64,000 nucleotides of DNA from an uncultured Devosia sp. (GTDB taxonomy: Bacteria; Pseudomonadota; Alphaproteobacteria; Rhizobiales; Devosiaceae), in contig NZ_CAUQDV010000003.1 in the NCBI RefSeq assembly GCF_963517015.1, forward strand, positions 124,001 to 188,000. Reading direction: 5' to 3'. The notes under the pieces were generated by a model. The model did no database searches, had not been told where the DNA came from, and saw only the letters and a list, made by a program, of their open reading frames with translations. Shown here piece after piece: positions 9,180 through 18,420 of the stretch. Position 1 is the first letter of the stretch, and the number at the start of each line of letters is the position of its first letter. Made by a program: the position numbers and the translations under genes.

Positions 9180-9204
9180 AAAATCGCTCCACTGGAGCGA
9201 TTTT
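9180..9204 (-). terminator. Perfect palindrome, probable terminator of polA
   Basis: AAAATCGCTCCA and TGGAGCGATTTT form a perfect 12-bp inverted repeat around one base. It lies 21 bases past the polA stop on the minus strand and ends in a T-tract inside the stem. It is symmetrical and could stop transcription from either side. Confidence 0.7.
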
Positions 9205-9225
9205 GCCGCTAAGGGCGGCCGACTA

Positions 9226-12141
9226 CTAGTGCGCCTCATCCCAGTTCTTCGCCGCATGCGCATCGACCTGGATCGGCACTGACAGCCGCACCGCCGGTTC
9301 CGCGGCCCCTTCCATCACCCGCTTGATCGCCGGGATCGCCACATCCTCGCTGCCTTCCGGCACTTCGAAGATCAGCTCGTCATGCACCTGCAGCAGCATG
9401 TCGGCTTCGACGCCCGCGCGGGAGAGTTCGCCTTCCATGCGGATCATGGCGCGGCGGATGATGTCGGCGGCCGAGCCCTGGATGGGGGCATTGATCGAGG
9501 CGCGTTCGACAAAACTCCGTTCGGCGGCGTGGCTGGAATTGGCATTGGGGAAGTTGATCTTGCGGCCAAAGATCGTGGAAACGAAGCCATCCGCTTTCAC
9601 GCGGCGGCGCTGGTCTTCCATATAGTCCTTGATGCCGGGGAAACGCTCGAAATAGGTCTTGATATAGTCGCCGGCCACGCCGCGTTCGATACCCAGCTGA
9701 TTGGCGAGGCCGAAGGCGGAAATGCCGTAGATGATGCCGAAATTGATCGCCTTGGCGCGGCGGCGCACGTCGCTCGGCATGCCTTCGACCGGCACGCCGA
9801 ACATTTCCGACGCCGTCATGGCGTGAATGTCGAGGCCTTCCTCGAACGCGTCCTTGAGCGCCTGGATATCGGCGATATGGGCGAGGACGCGGAGCTCGAT
9901 CTGGGAATAATCCGCGGAGATCAGCATCTTGCCCGGCGCCGCGACGAAGGCGGTGCGGATCTTGCGGCCATCGGCGGTGCGGACCGGGATATTCTGCAGG
10001 TTCGGATCGTTGGACGAGAGACGCCCCGTGAGCACCGAATGCTGCGAATAGGTCGTGTGCACGCGGCCCGTGCGCTGGTTGATATATTCGGGCAGGGCGT
10101 TGGTATAGGTGCCGATCAGCTTGTTGAGCTGGCGCCAGTCGACAATGGTGCGCGCAAGCGGCACGCCCTTGAGGGCGAGGTCTTCCAGGACATCGGCGCC
10201 GGTCGACCAGGCGCCGGTCTTGGTCTTGGTGCCCCCTTCGAGCCCCATGCGGTCGAACAGGATTTCACCCAGCTGCTTGGGCGAGCCGAGATTGAAATTG
10301 GACCCGGCCAGCTCATAGGCCTCGGCTTCGAGCGCCGCGGCGCGCTGGGCGAAATCACCTGAGAGACGGGCCAGGATCTGCCGGTCGACATTGATGCCGC
10401 GTGACTCCATTCGGCCCAGCACCGGCGCCAGCGGACGTTCCAGCGTCTCATAGACCGTGGTCATGTTCTCTGCGGCAAGGCGCGGCTTCAGAATCTGCCA
10501 GAGGCGCAGCGTCATGTCGCTGTCTTCGGCCGCATAATGGGCAGCCTTGGCCAGATCGACTTCGGCAAAGGTGATCTGCGACTTGCCGGTGCCGATGAGC
10601 TCCTTGATCGAGGTGCCGGGCACGCCCAGCCAGTGATCGGCCAGATCGCCGAGCGTGTTGTATTGCGGACCATCGAGCGAATAACTCAGCAGCAGCGTGT
10701 CGTCGATCGCATTGACCGCAATGTCATAGCGGCGGAGCAGGCCAAGGTCATACTTGGCATTGTGGAAGATCTTGAGGATCGCCTTCGACGCAAACATCGG
10801 GCGGACCATGTCGAGCGCCTGGCGGATATCCATCTGGCCCTCGACGAGCCCGCCACCCAGCAGGTCGCCGGCGCCACTGGTATGGCCGAGCGGCAGATAG
10901 GCGCCGGTGCCCGGAGCAATGGAGAAGCTGAGGCCGACGAGATCGGCGGTCTGGTTGTCGAGGCCGGTGGTTTCGGCGTCGGTCGCGACATAGCCGGTCA
11001 TCTCGATGGCATCGAGCCAGCGCTGCAACTGCGTCGCGTCGCGGATGATCTCGTAGTCTTCCGCCTTGAAGGGAATGGCCTTGATGCGCGCATGTTCGGC
11101 GGCAGCATGCAGGATCAGCGGTGCCTCGGCCTTGCCCGAAGCTTCGTTACGCGCGGCGCGGGCTTCGGCGCGGGCCTCGTTGTTGAAGCCGATCGGTCCG
11201 GCCTGCTTGACCGCCAGTTCCGGATCGGGCGCCCAGGCCTCGGGGTCAGCGCCCAGGATGCCGGCGAGGCGCTTGGTGATGGTGGCAAATTCCATCGCCT
11301 TGAGGAAGGGGAAGAGCAGGCTCGGCTCTATCGGCTGGCGGGCCAGCGCGTCGAGATCGAGCTCGACCGGGACTTCCCTCGAAAGCGTCACCAGGCGCTT
11401 GGAAATGCGCGCCAGCTCCGCATTGGCGATCAGCTTCTCGCGGCGGGCATTCTGCTTAATCTCGGTGGCCCGCTCGAGCAGGGTTTCGAGATCACCATAG
11501 GTATTGATCAGCTCGGCCGCGGTCTTGACGCCAATGCCCGGCACGCCGGGGACATTGTCGACCGTATCGCCGCACAGCGCCTGCACGTCGATCACCTTGT
11601 CGGGCGTCACGCCGAACTTGGTGAACACCTCGTCCATGCCGATCCAGCGCAGCGGCGGCTGCCCGGGGCGTGGGATGGTATCGAGCAGGCGGATGGAGCC
11701 GTTCGGCTCGACCAGCTGCATCAGGTCCTTGTCGGAGGAGACGATGGTGACCTTGTAGCCGGCATCGCGCGCCATGCAGGCATAGGTGGCGATGATGTCA
11801 TCGGCCTCCCAGCCTTCCATTTCGATGGAGGGGATGTTGAAGGCGCGGGTGGCCGACCGCGTCAGCGGGAACTGCGGCACCAGCTCTTCGGGCGCCGGCG
11901 GCCGCTGGGCCTTGTATTCGGGGTAGAAATCGTCGCGGAACGTCTTGCCCTTGGCGTCGAAGATGACGGCCATATGGGTCGGCTCGTCGTCGCCCTTGAG
12001 GTCTTCGGTCAGCTTGTAGAGCATGTTGCAGAAGCCCTGCACGCAGCCCACGGGCAATCCGTCCGACTTGCGGTTGAGCGGGGGCAGGGCATGGAAGGCG
12101 CGGAAGATGTAACCCGAGCCATCGACGAGCAGCAGATGCAT
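9226..12141 (-). CDS. polA: DNA polymerase I
   Basis: A 971-residue three-domain Pol I. The N-terminal 5'-3' nuclease (about 1-295) begins LLLVDGSGYIFRAFHALPPL. The 3'-5' exonuclease (about 365-560) keeps DAETTGLD (Exo I), FHNAKYDLGLL (Exo II) and YAAEDSDMTLRLW (Exo III), so proofreading should be active. The polymerase (about 600-971) has motif A (SADYSQIELRVLAHI), motif B (RRRAKAINFGIIYG) and motif C (VHDELIFEV). It acts in Okazaki-fragment maturation and repair. The 12-bp palindrome just downstream is a likely terminator. Confidence 0.97.
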   Translation of the reverse strand: MHLLLVDGSGYIFRAFHALPPLNRKSDGLPVGCVQGFCNMLYKLTEDLKGDDEPTHMAVIFDAKGKTFRDDFYPEYKAQRPPAPEELVPQFPLTRSATRAFNIPSIEMEGWEADDIIATYACMARDAGYKVTIVSSDKDLMQLVEPNGSIRLLDTIPRPGQPPLRWIGMDEVFTKFGVTPDKVIDVQALCGDTVDNVPGVPGIGVKTAAELINTYGDLETLLERATEIKQNARREKLIANAELARISKRLVTLSREVPVELDLDALARQPIEPSLLFPFLKAMEFATITKRLAGILGADPEAWAPDPELAVKQAGPIGFNNEARAEARAARNEASGKAEAPLILHAAAEHARIKAIPFKAEDYEIIRDATQLQRWLDAIEMTGYVATDAETTGLDNQTADLVGLSFSIAPGTGAYLPLGHTSGAGDLLGGGLVEGQMDIRQALDMVRPMFASKAILKIFHNAKYDLGLLRRYDIAVNAIDDTLLLSYSLDGPQYNTLGDLADHWLGVPGTSIKELIGTGKSQITFAEVDLAKAAHYAAEDSDMTLRLWQILKPRLAAENMTTVYETLERPLAPVLGRMESRGINVDRQILARLSGDFAQRAAALEAEAYELAGSNFNLGSPKQLGEILFDRMGLEGGTKTKTGAWSTGADVLEDLALKGVPLARTIVDWRQLNKLIGTYTNALPEYINQRTGRVHTTYSQHSVLTGRLSSNDPNLQNIPVRTADGRKIRTAFVAAPGKMLISADYSQIELRVLAHIADIQALKDAFEEGLDIHAMTASEMFGVPVEGMPSDVRRRAKAINFGIIYGISAFGLANQLGIERGVAGDYIKTYFERFPGIKDYMEDQRRRVKADGFVSTIFGRKINFPNANSSHAAERSFVERASINAPIQGSAADIIRRAMIRMEGELSRAGVEADMLLQVHDELIFEVPEGSEDVAIPAIKRVMEGAAEPAVRLSVPIQVDAHAAKNWDEAH

Positions 12142-12357
12142 GAAACCGATTCCGTTCTGAGGCGAGGCGCGACTTTAGGGCAGTTTGCCGCGGGCCAAAA
12201 GGGCTTGGATCGCAGCGACGGATGCAACCAGCGCAATTAGGCCACGTTCAAGGGCTAAATGACTGTCACAAATCTTGGACACTGCGCTGGTGTCAGGCCG
12301 TGTCAGCAACTAGGAAAAGTCTGGGCAGAGGCCCGTGATGCGCGAGAAAGAAAAGCA

Positions 12358-12747
12358 ATGACCGCTGATGAGACCAAGGCCCGTTCGACCATCCTGGTTG
12401 TGGATGACGACGCGCTGATCAGCATGAATACCGTGGATATGGTCGAGGACCTGGGCCATGTCGCGCTGGAAGCCTTTTCCGGCAAGCAGGCGCTCGAAAT
12501 CCTGTCTGCCAATCCCGATGTCAGCGCGCTTGTCACAGACTATGCCATGCCCGGCATGAATGGCGTGGAGCTAGCGCAGAAGGCGCGCGAACTGCGCCCC
12601 GGCCTGCCCGTCCTGCTCGCCACCGGCTATGCCGACCTGCCGAGCGGCGAAGAGGTCGATCTGCCGCGCCTGCCCAAGCCCTATCAGCAGGCCGAACTGG
12701 CGGCCCAGCTCGAACTGATCCTGGCGCTGGCCACCGAAGCCTCCTGA
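12358..12747 (+). CDS. Single-domain response regulator (CheY-like)
   Basis: A 129-residue receiver domain alone. The acidic pair is D16-D17, the predicted phosphoacceptor is D61 in VTDYAMPG, the switch Thr is in LLATGYAD and the conserved Lys is in RLPKPY. The start is taken at 12358, where the receiver begins; a longer frame back to 12259 adds residues with no domain character. There is no output domain and no partner kinase next to it. Such receivers often pair with hybrid kinases encoded elsewhere. Confidence 0.85.
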   Translation: MTADETKARSTILVVDDDALISMNTVDMVEDLGHVALEAFSGKQALEILSANPDVSALVTDYAMPGMNGVELAQKARELRPGLPVLLATGYADLPSGEEVDLPRLPKPYQQAELAAQLELILALATEAS

Positions 12748-12808
12748 GGTTCTTGTTAACCGGCAGCTGTGCTAAGGCTGGGGTCCCGGCCTCAACAGCG
12801 TTGTTTTC

Positions 12809-14116
12809 ATGAATCCCCTTGTCGGCATTGCCCTGATCCTCCTGCTGATCGGGGTCAGCATCATCATCGCCCTGTCCGAAATCGCCTTTGCCGCGGCGCG
12901 CGAACTGCGCATCCGCTCGCTGGCCGAAGCCGGCAACAAGCGCGCCCTGCGCTTCGTGGCGCTGCGCGAAAAGTCCGGCGAGGTGATCACCGCACTCCAG
13001 ATCGCCACCAATGCCGTGTCGATCCTGGCTGGTACGCTCGGAGAGGACACGCTGGGGCCGGTGTTTGGCGCGGGCCTGCTGGCGCTGGGCGTCGAGGTGG
13101 GCGCGGCGCGGATTACCGGTTCGGTGCTGGCCTTCGTGCTGGTCACCGGGCTCTTCGTGCTGTTTGCCGACCTGACGCCCAAGCGCATCGCCATGCTGGT
13201 GCCCGAGGATGTGGCGCTGAGCGTGGTGTGGTTTCCCGAACTGGCGCTGCGCCTGCTCAAGCCCTTGGTCTGGCTGTTCGGCAAGATGTCCGACGGGCTG
13301 ATCGGCATGCTGCAGCTCGAGCCAAAGGTGCCGGCCGACGCGGTGACCGCCGAGGATTTCCGCATGATCCTGGCCGGTGGCGCGGCCTCAGGCGTCTTGA
13401 TGAAGAACGAGCACCGCCTGATCGAAAATGTCCTGGCGCTCGAACTGCGCAGCGTCACCTCGGTGATGACCATCCGCGACGACATCGTCTATCTCGATAT
13501 TTCCGATCCCCATGACATCCAGCAGGACAAGGTGCGCAAGCGCCCCTTTTCCCATTATCCGATCTGCGACGGCGGCATTGACGCAGTGATCGGCTGCGTC
13601 CGCGCCGAGGATGTGCTGGCAACGGCGATCGACCGCAACGAGCCGCTCGATTTTGCCAAGGCCCGCCGCGACGTGCTCTCGGTGCCCGATACGCTCAATG
13701 TCTGGGAAGTGCTGGCCGAGTTCCAGGCCCAGAGTACCGGCTTTGCCCTGGTGGTCAGCGAATACGCGCTGGTGGTGGGCGTCGTGACCTTCAAGGACCT
13801 GATGGGCGCGCTGATGCAGGGCCTCGCCAATCCTTTCGAGGAACAGGCTATATTGAAGCGCGACGACAACAGCTGGCTGGTCGATGGCATGGCGCCCTTT
13901 GTCGACGTGACGCGGGCGCTGGGCATTCGTCATCTGGAAGCCGAGGCCGCCTATGAGACCATCGGCGGCTTCATCGTGCATCGCTTGCGCCGTGCCGCCC
14001 GCAAAGGCGACAAGGTCGAGGCGGCCGGCTATGTCTTCGAAGTGGTCGATGCCGACAAGATGCGGCTCAACCAGCTGCTGGTCAGCAAGGCCAAGTCCTC
14101 AAAGTCCGGGCTTTAA
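12809..14116 (+). CDS. CNNM/CBS domain transporter (HlyC/CorC family)
   Basis: A 435-residue inner-membrane protein. The N-terminal CNNM domain (about 1-195) has three to four helices and LFADLTPKRIAM. CBS domains follow (about 200-340; VMTIRDDIVYLDI and FALVVSEYALVVGVVTFKDLM), then a C-terminal CorC_HlyC domain (about 350-425; WLVDGMAPFVDVTRALG and TIGGFIVHRLRRAARKGDKV). Relatives handle magnesium, cobalt or polyamine export, so the old name hemolysin is misleading. It ends convergent to dmeF with a 4-base overlap, placing two possible metal transporters side by side. Confidence 0.88.
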   Translation: MNPLVGIALILLLIGVSIIIALSEIAFAAARELRIRSLAEAGNKRALRFVALREKSGEVITALQIATNAVSILAGTLGEDTLGPVFGAGLLALGVEVGAARITGSVLAFVLVTGLFVLFADLTPKRIAMLVPEDVALSVVWFPELALRLLKPLVWLFGKMSDGLIGMLQLEPKVPADAVTAEDFRMILAGGAASGVLMKNEHRLIENVLALELRSVTSVMTIRDDIVYLDISDPHDIQQDKVRKRPFSHYPICDGGIDAVIGCVRAEDVLATAIDRNEPLDFAKARRDVLSVPDTLNVWEVLAEFQAQSTGFALVVSEYALVVGVVTFKDLMGALMQGLANPFEEQAILKRDDNSWLVDGMAPFVDVTRALGIRHLEAEAAYETIGGFIVHRLRRAARKGDKVEAAGYVFEVVDADKMRLNQLLVSKAKSSKSGL

Positions 14117-15084
14117 GCCGCTTTCTCCACTTCGATCGTCACATGCGACAGGTCATGGATATGGGCCAGCATGGCGCGATAGGCCGAAGGCTGCTGCGGC
14201 TGCCGCGCCATGATCGAGACGATGGCTCCGTGATGGCCGGGGCCGAGCTGCCAGACATGAAGATCGGTAATCCTGTCGCCATCCTGCTCGATCGCCGTGC
14301 GGATTTCCTTCGGTAGCTCTTCGCTGGCCGGCACATAATCGACCAGCACGCCACCGGCATTGCGGATCAATCCCCATGACCAGCGCGCAATGACGAGACC
14401 GCCGACAATCCCCATGGCCGGGTCCATCCAGTTCCAGCCATAAAGGCTGCCCAGCACCAGCGCGACAATGGCCAGCACCGAGGTCAGCGCATCGGCAAGC
14501 ACGTGGAGATAGGCGGCGCGGAGATTGTTGTCCTGCGCCGGCGCATGGTGGTCATGGTGCTCGTGATCGTGCCCATGCGGATGGGCATGGCCGTGTCCAT
14601 GGTGGTGTCCATGGTGCCCGTGATGGCTATGGTCGTCGCGCAATAGCCAGGCGCAGAGCAGGTTCACCGCCAGGCCAACCACGGCCACGGCAATGGCCGA
14701 GGTAAAATCGATGGCCACCGGGTTGGAGAAGCGCAGCAGGCTTTCCCAGCCGATCAGCAGGGCAATCAGCGCCAGTACCACGGCACTGGCAAAGGCCGCC
14801 AGGTCGCCCAGCTTGCCGGTGCCGAAAGTGAAGCGCGGATTGCGCGCGTGCTTGCGGGCATAGCGATAGGCCAGTGCCGCGATCAGCATGGCCGAGGCAT
14901 GGGTGGACATGTGCCAGCCATCGGCGACCAGCGCCATCGACCCGAAGATCGAGCCAGCCGTGATCTCCACCACCATCATCGCGGCGGTAATGGCGATGAC
15001 CAGCCAGGTGCGGCGCTCGTTGCGGTTGTGATTATCACCCAGAAAGACATGCTCATGCGGGCTGGCGAGGCGGGTGTCGCTCAT
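14113..15084 (-). CDS. dmeF: Cation diffusion facilitator DmeF, Co/Ni efflux
   Basis: A 323-residue CDF transporter with six helices. The TM2 and TM5 metal sites are visible as MALVADGWHMSTHA (DxxxH) and YLHVLADALTSV (HxxxD). Between TM4 and TM5 is a very His-rich loop (about 15 His in 40 residues) typical of DmeF. A cytoplasmic beta-alpha domain follows (RITDLHVWQLGPGHHGAIVSI). The start at 15084 overlaps the dmeR stop by 4 bases, so the two are one operon. A metal-responsive regulator with RcnR-type ligands next door supports nickel/cobalt as substrate. Confidence 0.9.
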   Translation of the reverse strand: MSDTRLASPHEHVFLGDNHNRNERRTWLVIAITAAMMVVEITAGSIFGSMALVADGWHMSTHASAMLIAALAYRYARKHARNPRFTFGTGKLGDLAAFASAVVLALIALLIGWESLLRFSNPVAIDFTSAIAVAVVGLAVNLLCAWLLRDDHSHHGHHGHHHGHGHAHPHGHDHEHHDHHAPAQDNNLRAAYLHVLADALTSVLAIVALVLGSLYGWNWMDPAMGIVGGLVIARWSWGLIRNAGGVLVDYVPASEELPKEIRTAIEQDGDRITDLHVWQLGPGHHGAIVSIMARQPQQPSAYRAMLAHIHDLSHVTIEVEKAA

Positions 15085-15359
15085 TTGAGGTAGGTCCTGA
15101 CAATGTCGATGAGTTCGGCCGCGCCCTGGGCGCGCTCCGGGTTGTCGTCCTGGTCGGGGTTGGAGACATGCTCGCGGATATGATCCTCGATCAGCTCGGC
15201 GGTGAGCCCGTTGACCGCGCCGCGCACCGAAGCGACCTGGTTGAGAACCTGGCCGCATGGCGCTTCGCTTTCGAGCGAGCGCTCGATCGCCTCGATCTGC
15301 CCCTTGAGCCGCCGGACCCGGGCCAGCAGCTTGTCTTTGTGCTTGTGTGTATGTGACAT
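15081..15359 (-). CDS. dmeR: Ni/Co-responsive repressor DmeR (RcnR/CsoR family)
   Basis: A 92-residue all-helical repressor beginning MSHTHKHKDKLLARVRRLKG. With this start the residues H3, C35, H60 and H64 fall exactly where E. coli RcnR has its cobalt/nickel ligands, which supports both the start and the specificity. The ATG directly abuts an inverted repeat that is the probable operator, leaving no room for a ribosome-binding site, so the mRNA may be leaderless. It overlaps dmeF by 4 bases. Metal binding should release it from DNA and derepress dmeRF. Confidence 0.88.
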   Translation of the reverse strand: MSHTHKHKDKLLARVRRLKGQIEAIERSLESEAPCGQVLNQVASVRGAVNGLTAELIEDHIREHVSNPDQDDNPERAQGAAELIDIVRTYLK

Positions 15360-15360
15360 A

Positions 15361-15381
15361 ATATAGGGGGGTACCCTATAT
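15361..15381. promoter_or_regulatory. Probable DmeR operator
   Basis: ATATAGGG and CCCTATAT form a perfect 8-bp inverted repeat around GGGTA, one base upstream of the dmeR start codon. G/C tracts flanked by AT are typical of RcnR/CsoR-family operators. It lies 73 bases upstream of the divergent TetR gene and might also affect that gene. Confidence 0.65.
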
Positions 15382-15453
15382 TTGAGCGTTGTGCAAGGCT
15401 GGTGGCTCCCGGGCATTCACGGATCTGTCACACGCCGGGCGCTATTGGGAGCC

Positions 15454-16119
15454 ATGATACAAGGCCCGACCCAGCACAGATTGCGGACAGCCTGCGAGGA
15501 TCTGCTGCGCGCGGCGCAGCATCCCGACGAGGTGACCGTGCGCTCCATCGCCCAGCGCGCTGGCACCAATGTCGCGGCAGTGTCCTATCATTTTGGCAGC
15601 CTCGAACAGCTGATCTTCGTCGTGGCCGAAAAGGTCTACCTCCGGCTCAATGCCGAGCGTCTCGCTCTGCTGCAGGCGGCCGTGCAGCGCGCCCATCCCA
15701 AGCCGGCTTCGGTGGAAGACCTGATCGTGGCCCTGGTCGGGCCTTCGATCCGCTGGAGTCTTGATCCGGCTTCGAACTACAATGTCATGCGCCACATGAC
15801 GACCCTGGCGCAGTCCAGCGATCATCCGGAAATCTTCCGGCCGATGATCGAGGATATTGAACACCACCGCCAGTTCATCCCCCATTTCAGGAAGATCGCG
15901 CCCGGACTGAGCGAAGTCGATATCGGCTTTCGCATGTCCTGCCTGCTCGGGGTGCGGACGCAGATGACGCGCAATCGCCACCGCACCGACGAGTTGACCG
16001 ACCACGCGCTCGATCTGAAGGATTCCGAAGTGGTCATCGCCCATGTCGTTGCGGCAACGGCGCCGATGTTCACGACGCCCACGGTTTCAAACACTGTTCC
16101 AAACTCGTCACGTCACTGA
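15454..16119 (+). CDS. TetR family transcriptional regulator
   Basis: A 221-residue protein with an N-terminal TetR-type DNA-binding domain (about 5-55; VTVRSIAQRAGTNVAAVSYHFGSLEQL) and a helical ligand domain. The start at 15454 is preceded by GGGAG at 5 bases; earlier in-frame starts lack a good site. It is divergent from dmeR and 43 bases upstream of the phosphoesterase gene of the ABC cassette, so it may regulate that cassette. The inducer is not predictable. Confidence 0.8.
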   Translation: MIQGPTQHRLRTACEDLLRAAQHPDEVTVRSIAQRAGTNVAAVSYHFGSLEQLIFVVAEKVYLRLNAERLALLQAAVQRAHPKPASVEDLIVALVGPSIRWSLDPASNYNVMRHMTTLAQSSDHPEIFRPMIEDIEHHRQFIPHFRKIAPGLSEVDIGFRMSCLLGVRTQMTRNRHRTDELTDHALDLKDSEVVIAHVVAATAPMFTTPTVSNTVPNSSRH

Positions 16120-16162
16120 CGAGCAAGACGTCTAGATCAGCTCCCGACACAGGAGCACGACC

Positions 16163-17017
16163 ATGGCCGAAACCGTTTTCATTCATCTGACCGATCTGCA
16201 TGTCGGCAATCCGGCTGTCGCCGACGACCACCTGTTCAGCGACACCTCGGCGACGCTTGCCCGCGTGCTCGACCTGATCGGCACCATGGATACTAGGCCG
16301 CAATTCATCATCGCCAGCGGCGACCTGACCAATCGCGGCGATGTCGACAGCTATCGCCAGCTCAAGGCCATCATGTCGGCAACCGACCTGCCGGTGGTCT
16401 ATGCCATCGGCAATCACGATACCCGCGCCGGCTTCTACGAAGGCATGCTGGGCCGCACCAGCGACCTCGACGTCCCCTATGATCATGACCAGGTGATCGA
16501 GGGCGTCCATGTCATCACGCTCGATACCACCACGCCCGGCGAAATCGGCGGCAGTCTCGATGAGCAGCAGTTCGCCTGGCTTGAAGCCCGGCTCGAAGAC
16601 CACGCCGACCTGCCCAAGCTGATCGTGGCCCACCACGCTCCGGCGCTGGGCGATACCCCGCCCTGGGACCACTGGCGCACGATCGAATTCTCCCAGAGCC
16701 AGAAGCTCGCCACGCTGCTCAAGGGCCGCAATGTCCTGGCGATCCTCTCCGGTCATATCCACCACGACCGGTTCTCGGTCTGGCATGGCATTCCGGTCAT
16801 TGTCGGCATGGGCCAGCATGCGGCGACCGACATCCTGACCACCAACGTCCTGCGCATGGTCGAAGGCGCGTCCTTCGGCATCGGCACCATCCGCTCTTCG
16901 GGCCTCACCATGGCTCTTGTGCCCCTGCCTCAGACCCGCAACGAACTCAATCGCTACGACCTCTCGCTGCTGCGCCAGAAGCAGGAAGCAACTCTGGCCG
17001 AAGCGACCGCCGGCTAA
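16163..17017 (+). CDS. Calcineurin-like metallophosphoesterase (GpdQ/CpdA-type)
   Basis: A 284-residue phosphodiesterase. The dinuclear metal ligands are visible as D11-L-H13 (LTDLHVG), GDLTNRGD, GNHDTR, AHHAP and GHIHHDR, in the class III cyclic nucleotide phosphodiesterase / GpdQ order. No signal peptide is seen, so it should be cytoplasmic. It is the first gene of a run with a solute-binding protein, a phosphatase and an ABC importer, 22 bases before the binding protein. That context favours hydrolysis of an imported phosphodiester such as a glycerophosphodiester over cAMP signalling. Confidence 0.85.
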   Translation: MAETVFIHLTDLHVGNPAVADDHLFSDTSATLARVLDLIGTMDTRPQFIIASGDLTNRGDVDSYRQLKAIMSATDLPVVYAIGNHDTRAGFYEGMLGRTSDLDVPYDHDQVIEGVHVITLDTTTPGEIGGSLDEQQFAWLEARLEDHADLPKLIVAHHAPALGDTPPWDHWRTIEFSQSQKLATLLKGRNVLAILSGHIHHDRFSVWHGIPVIVGMGQHAATDILTTNVLRMVEGASFGIGTIRSSGLTMALVPLPQTRNELNRYDLSLLRQKQEATLAEATAG

Positions 17018-17039
17018 TCCCTCCCCAAGGACCAATGCA

Positions 17040-18338
17040 ATGCTGAAACGGACTTTCCTGAAACTGCTGGCTGCGGCCAGCCTGGGTGCCACCGCCATGA
17101 CCGGCCTGGCCCATGCCGAAATGGCGGGCGAGATCACCGAGCCGGTGACCATCACCTTCTACAATTACAACCTCGCAACCGCGAGCGCCGGCGCCGATGC
17201 AACGCGCGAAATGATCGCCAAGTTCGAGGAAGAAAACCCGCTGATCACGGTAGAAACCGTTGGCGTCCCCTCCAACGAAATTATCACCCGTCTCCAGGCC
17301 GACATGGCCGCCGGTCTTCAGCCCGACGTTGCCCAGCTTGTCTTCCGCGACCTGATCTACCTGTCGACTGATCTGGGTGCCCAGCCGCTCGAAGACCTCG
17401 CCGGCGCGCAAGGCTATGCCGAACTGGTCGATGGCCTCATCCCGCGCGGCGTGGATCTGGGCAAGGTTGACGACAAGACCTATGGCCTGGCCTATACCTT
17501 CTCGACCCCAATCCTCTATTACAATGCGGACCTGTTCCGCCAAGCCGGTCTCGACCCGGAAAACCCGCCCAGGACCTGGGCCGAGGTCAAGACGGCGGCC
17601 GAGGCGATCGTCGAAAAGACCGATGCCGACGGCTTCTTCCCCGGCGCCTATGGCCCCGCCGACGGCACCTTCGTCTATCAGGGCATCCTGATGTCCAATG
17701 GCGGCAATGTCCGCGAAGGCAACACGCTGACCTTCGCCAATGACGAGGGCATCGAGGCCGTGCAGATGCTGCGCGACATGGTCGATAGCGGTGCCCATGC
17801 CCGCCTCGATCCGGCCAATCCGCAGGAAGCTTTCGGCGCGGGCAATCTGGGCATGTATCTTTACACCAGCGCCCTGCAGAACTCGCTGTCCGCCTCAGCC
17901 GAAGGCAATTGGGAACTGCGCGTCACCGGCATGCCGGCCTTCGGCGACAAGCCGACGGCTCCGACCAACTCGGGCTCGGCGCTCTATGCCTTCTCCCAAG
18001 ACCCGGTCAAGCAGCGCGCCGCCTATGAGCTGATGAAGTTCCTCACCTCGGACTATGGCTACACCATCATCACCTCCAAGATTGGCTACCTGCCGCTGCG
18101 CCTCGACATTGTCGACGATCCGGAATTCCTTGGTGAATGGACTGCCGCCCATCCGCTGATCCGTCCGAACCTGGAACAGCTCGAACGCCTCACCCCCAAT
18201 GTTGCCTTCCCCGGCCAGAACTATCGCCAGGCCGAAGCCATGATGAAGGAAGCCGTCACCGAAGCCGTCCTCGGCACCGGTGACGTCACGCAGACCCTGC
18301 TCGATGCGCAGGCCAATGCCCAGGGCCTGATGCCCTGA
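17040..18338 (+). CDS. ABC transporter periplasmic solute-binding protein (UgpB-like)
   Basis: A 432-residue family 1 extracellular binding protein. It has a clear Sec signal peptide (MLKRTFLKLLAAASLGATA...AHA) with probable cleavage near residue 26. VTITFYNYNLATAS, AAGLQPDVAQLVF and YGLAYTFSTPILYYNADLFRQAGLDP are typical of the carbohydrate/glycerol-phosphate class. The start at 17040 has AAGGA upstream. Neighbouring phosphoesterase and phosphatase genes suggest a phosphorylated glycerol or sugar compound as ligand, but the ligand is inferred, not shown. Confidence 0.85.
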   Translation: MLKRTFLKLLAAASLGATAMTGLAHAEMAGEITEPVTITFYNYNLATASAGADATREMIAKFEEENPLITVETVGVPSNEIITRLQADMAAGLQPDVAQLVFRDLIYLSTDLGAQPLEDLAGAQGYAELVDGLIPRGVDLGKVDDKTYGLAYTFSTPILYYNADLFRQAGLDPENPPRTWAEVKTAAEAIVEKTDADGFFPGAYGPADGTFVYQGILMSNGGNVREGNTLTFANDEGIEAVQMLRDMVDSGAHARLDPANPQEAFGAGNLGMYLYTSALQNSLSASAEGNWELRVTGMPAFGDKPTAPTNSGSALYAFSQDPVKQRAAYELMKFLTSDYGYTIITSKIGYLPLRLDIVDDPEFLGEWTAAHPLIRPNLEQLERLTPNVAFPGQNYRQAEAMMKEAVTEAVLGTGDVTQTLLDAQANAQGLMP

Positions 18339-18420
18339 TCGCGATCGGGCGCGGCCAATGGGTCGCGCCCCCTTCGCCCTCCGCAATTTTCAAAAAACCA
18401 AGAACACTCTGGAGGCCGCC

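Noticed and set aside
10537..12240. Long plus-strand frames opposite polA (also 9382-10362)
   Set aside because: They are antisense to a gene with complete motifs and arise from GC-rich third positions.
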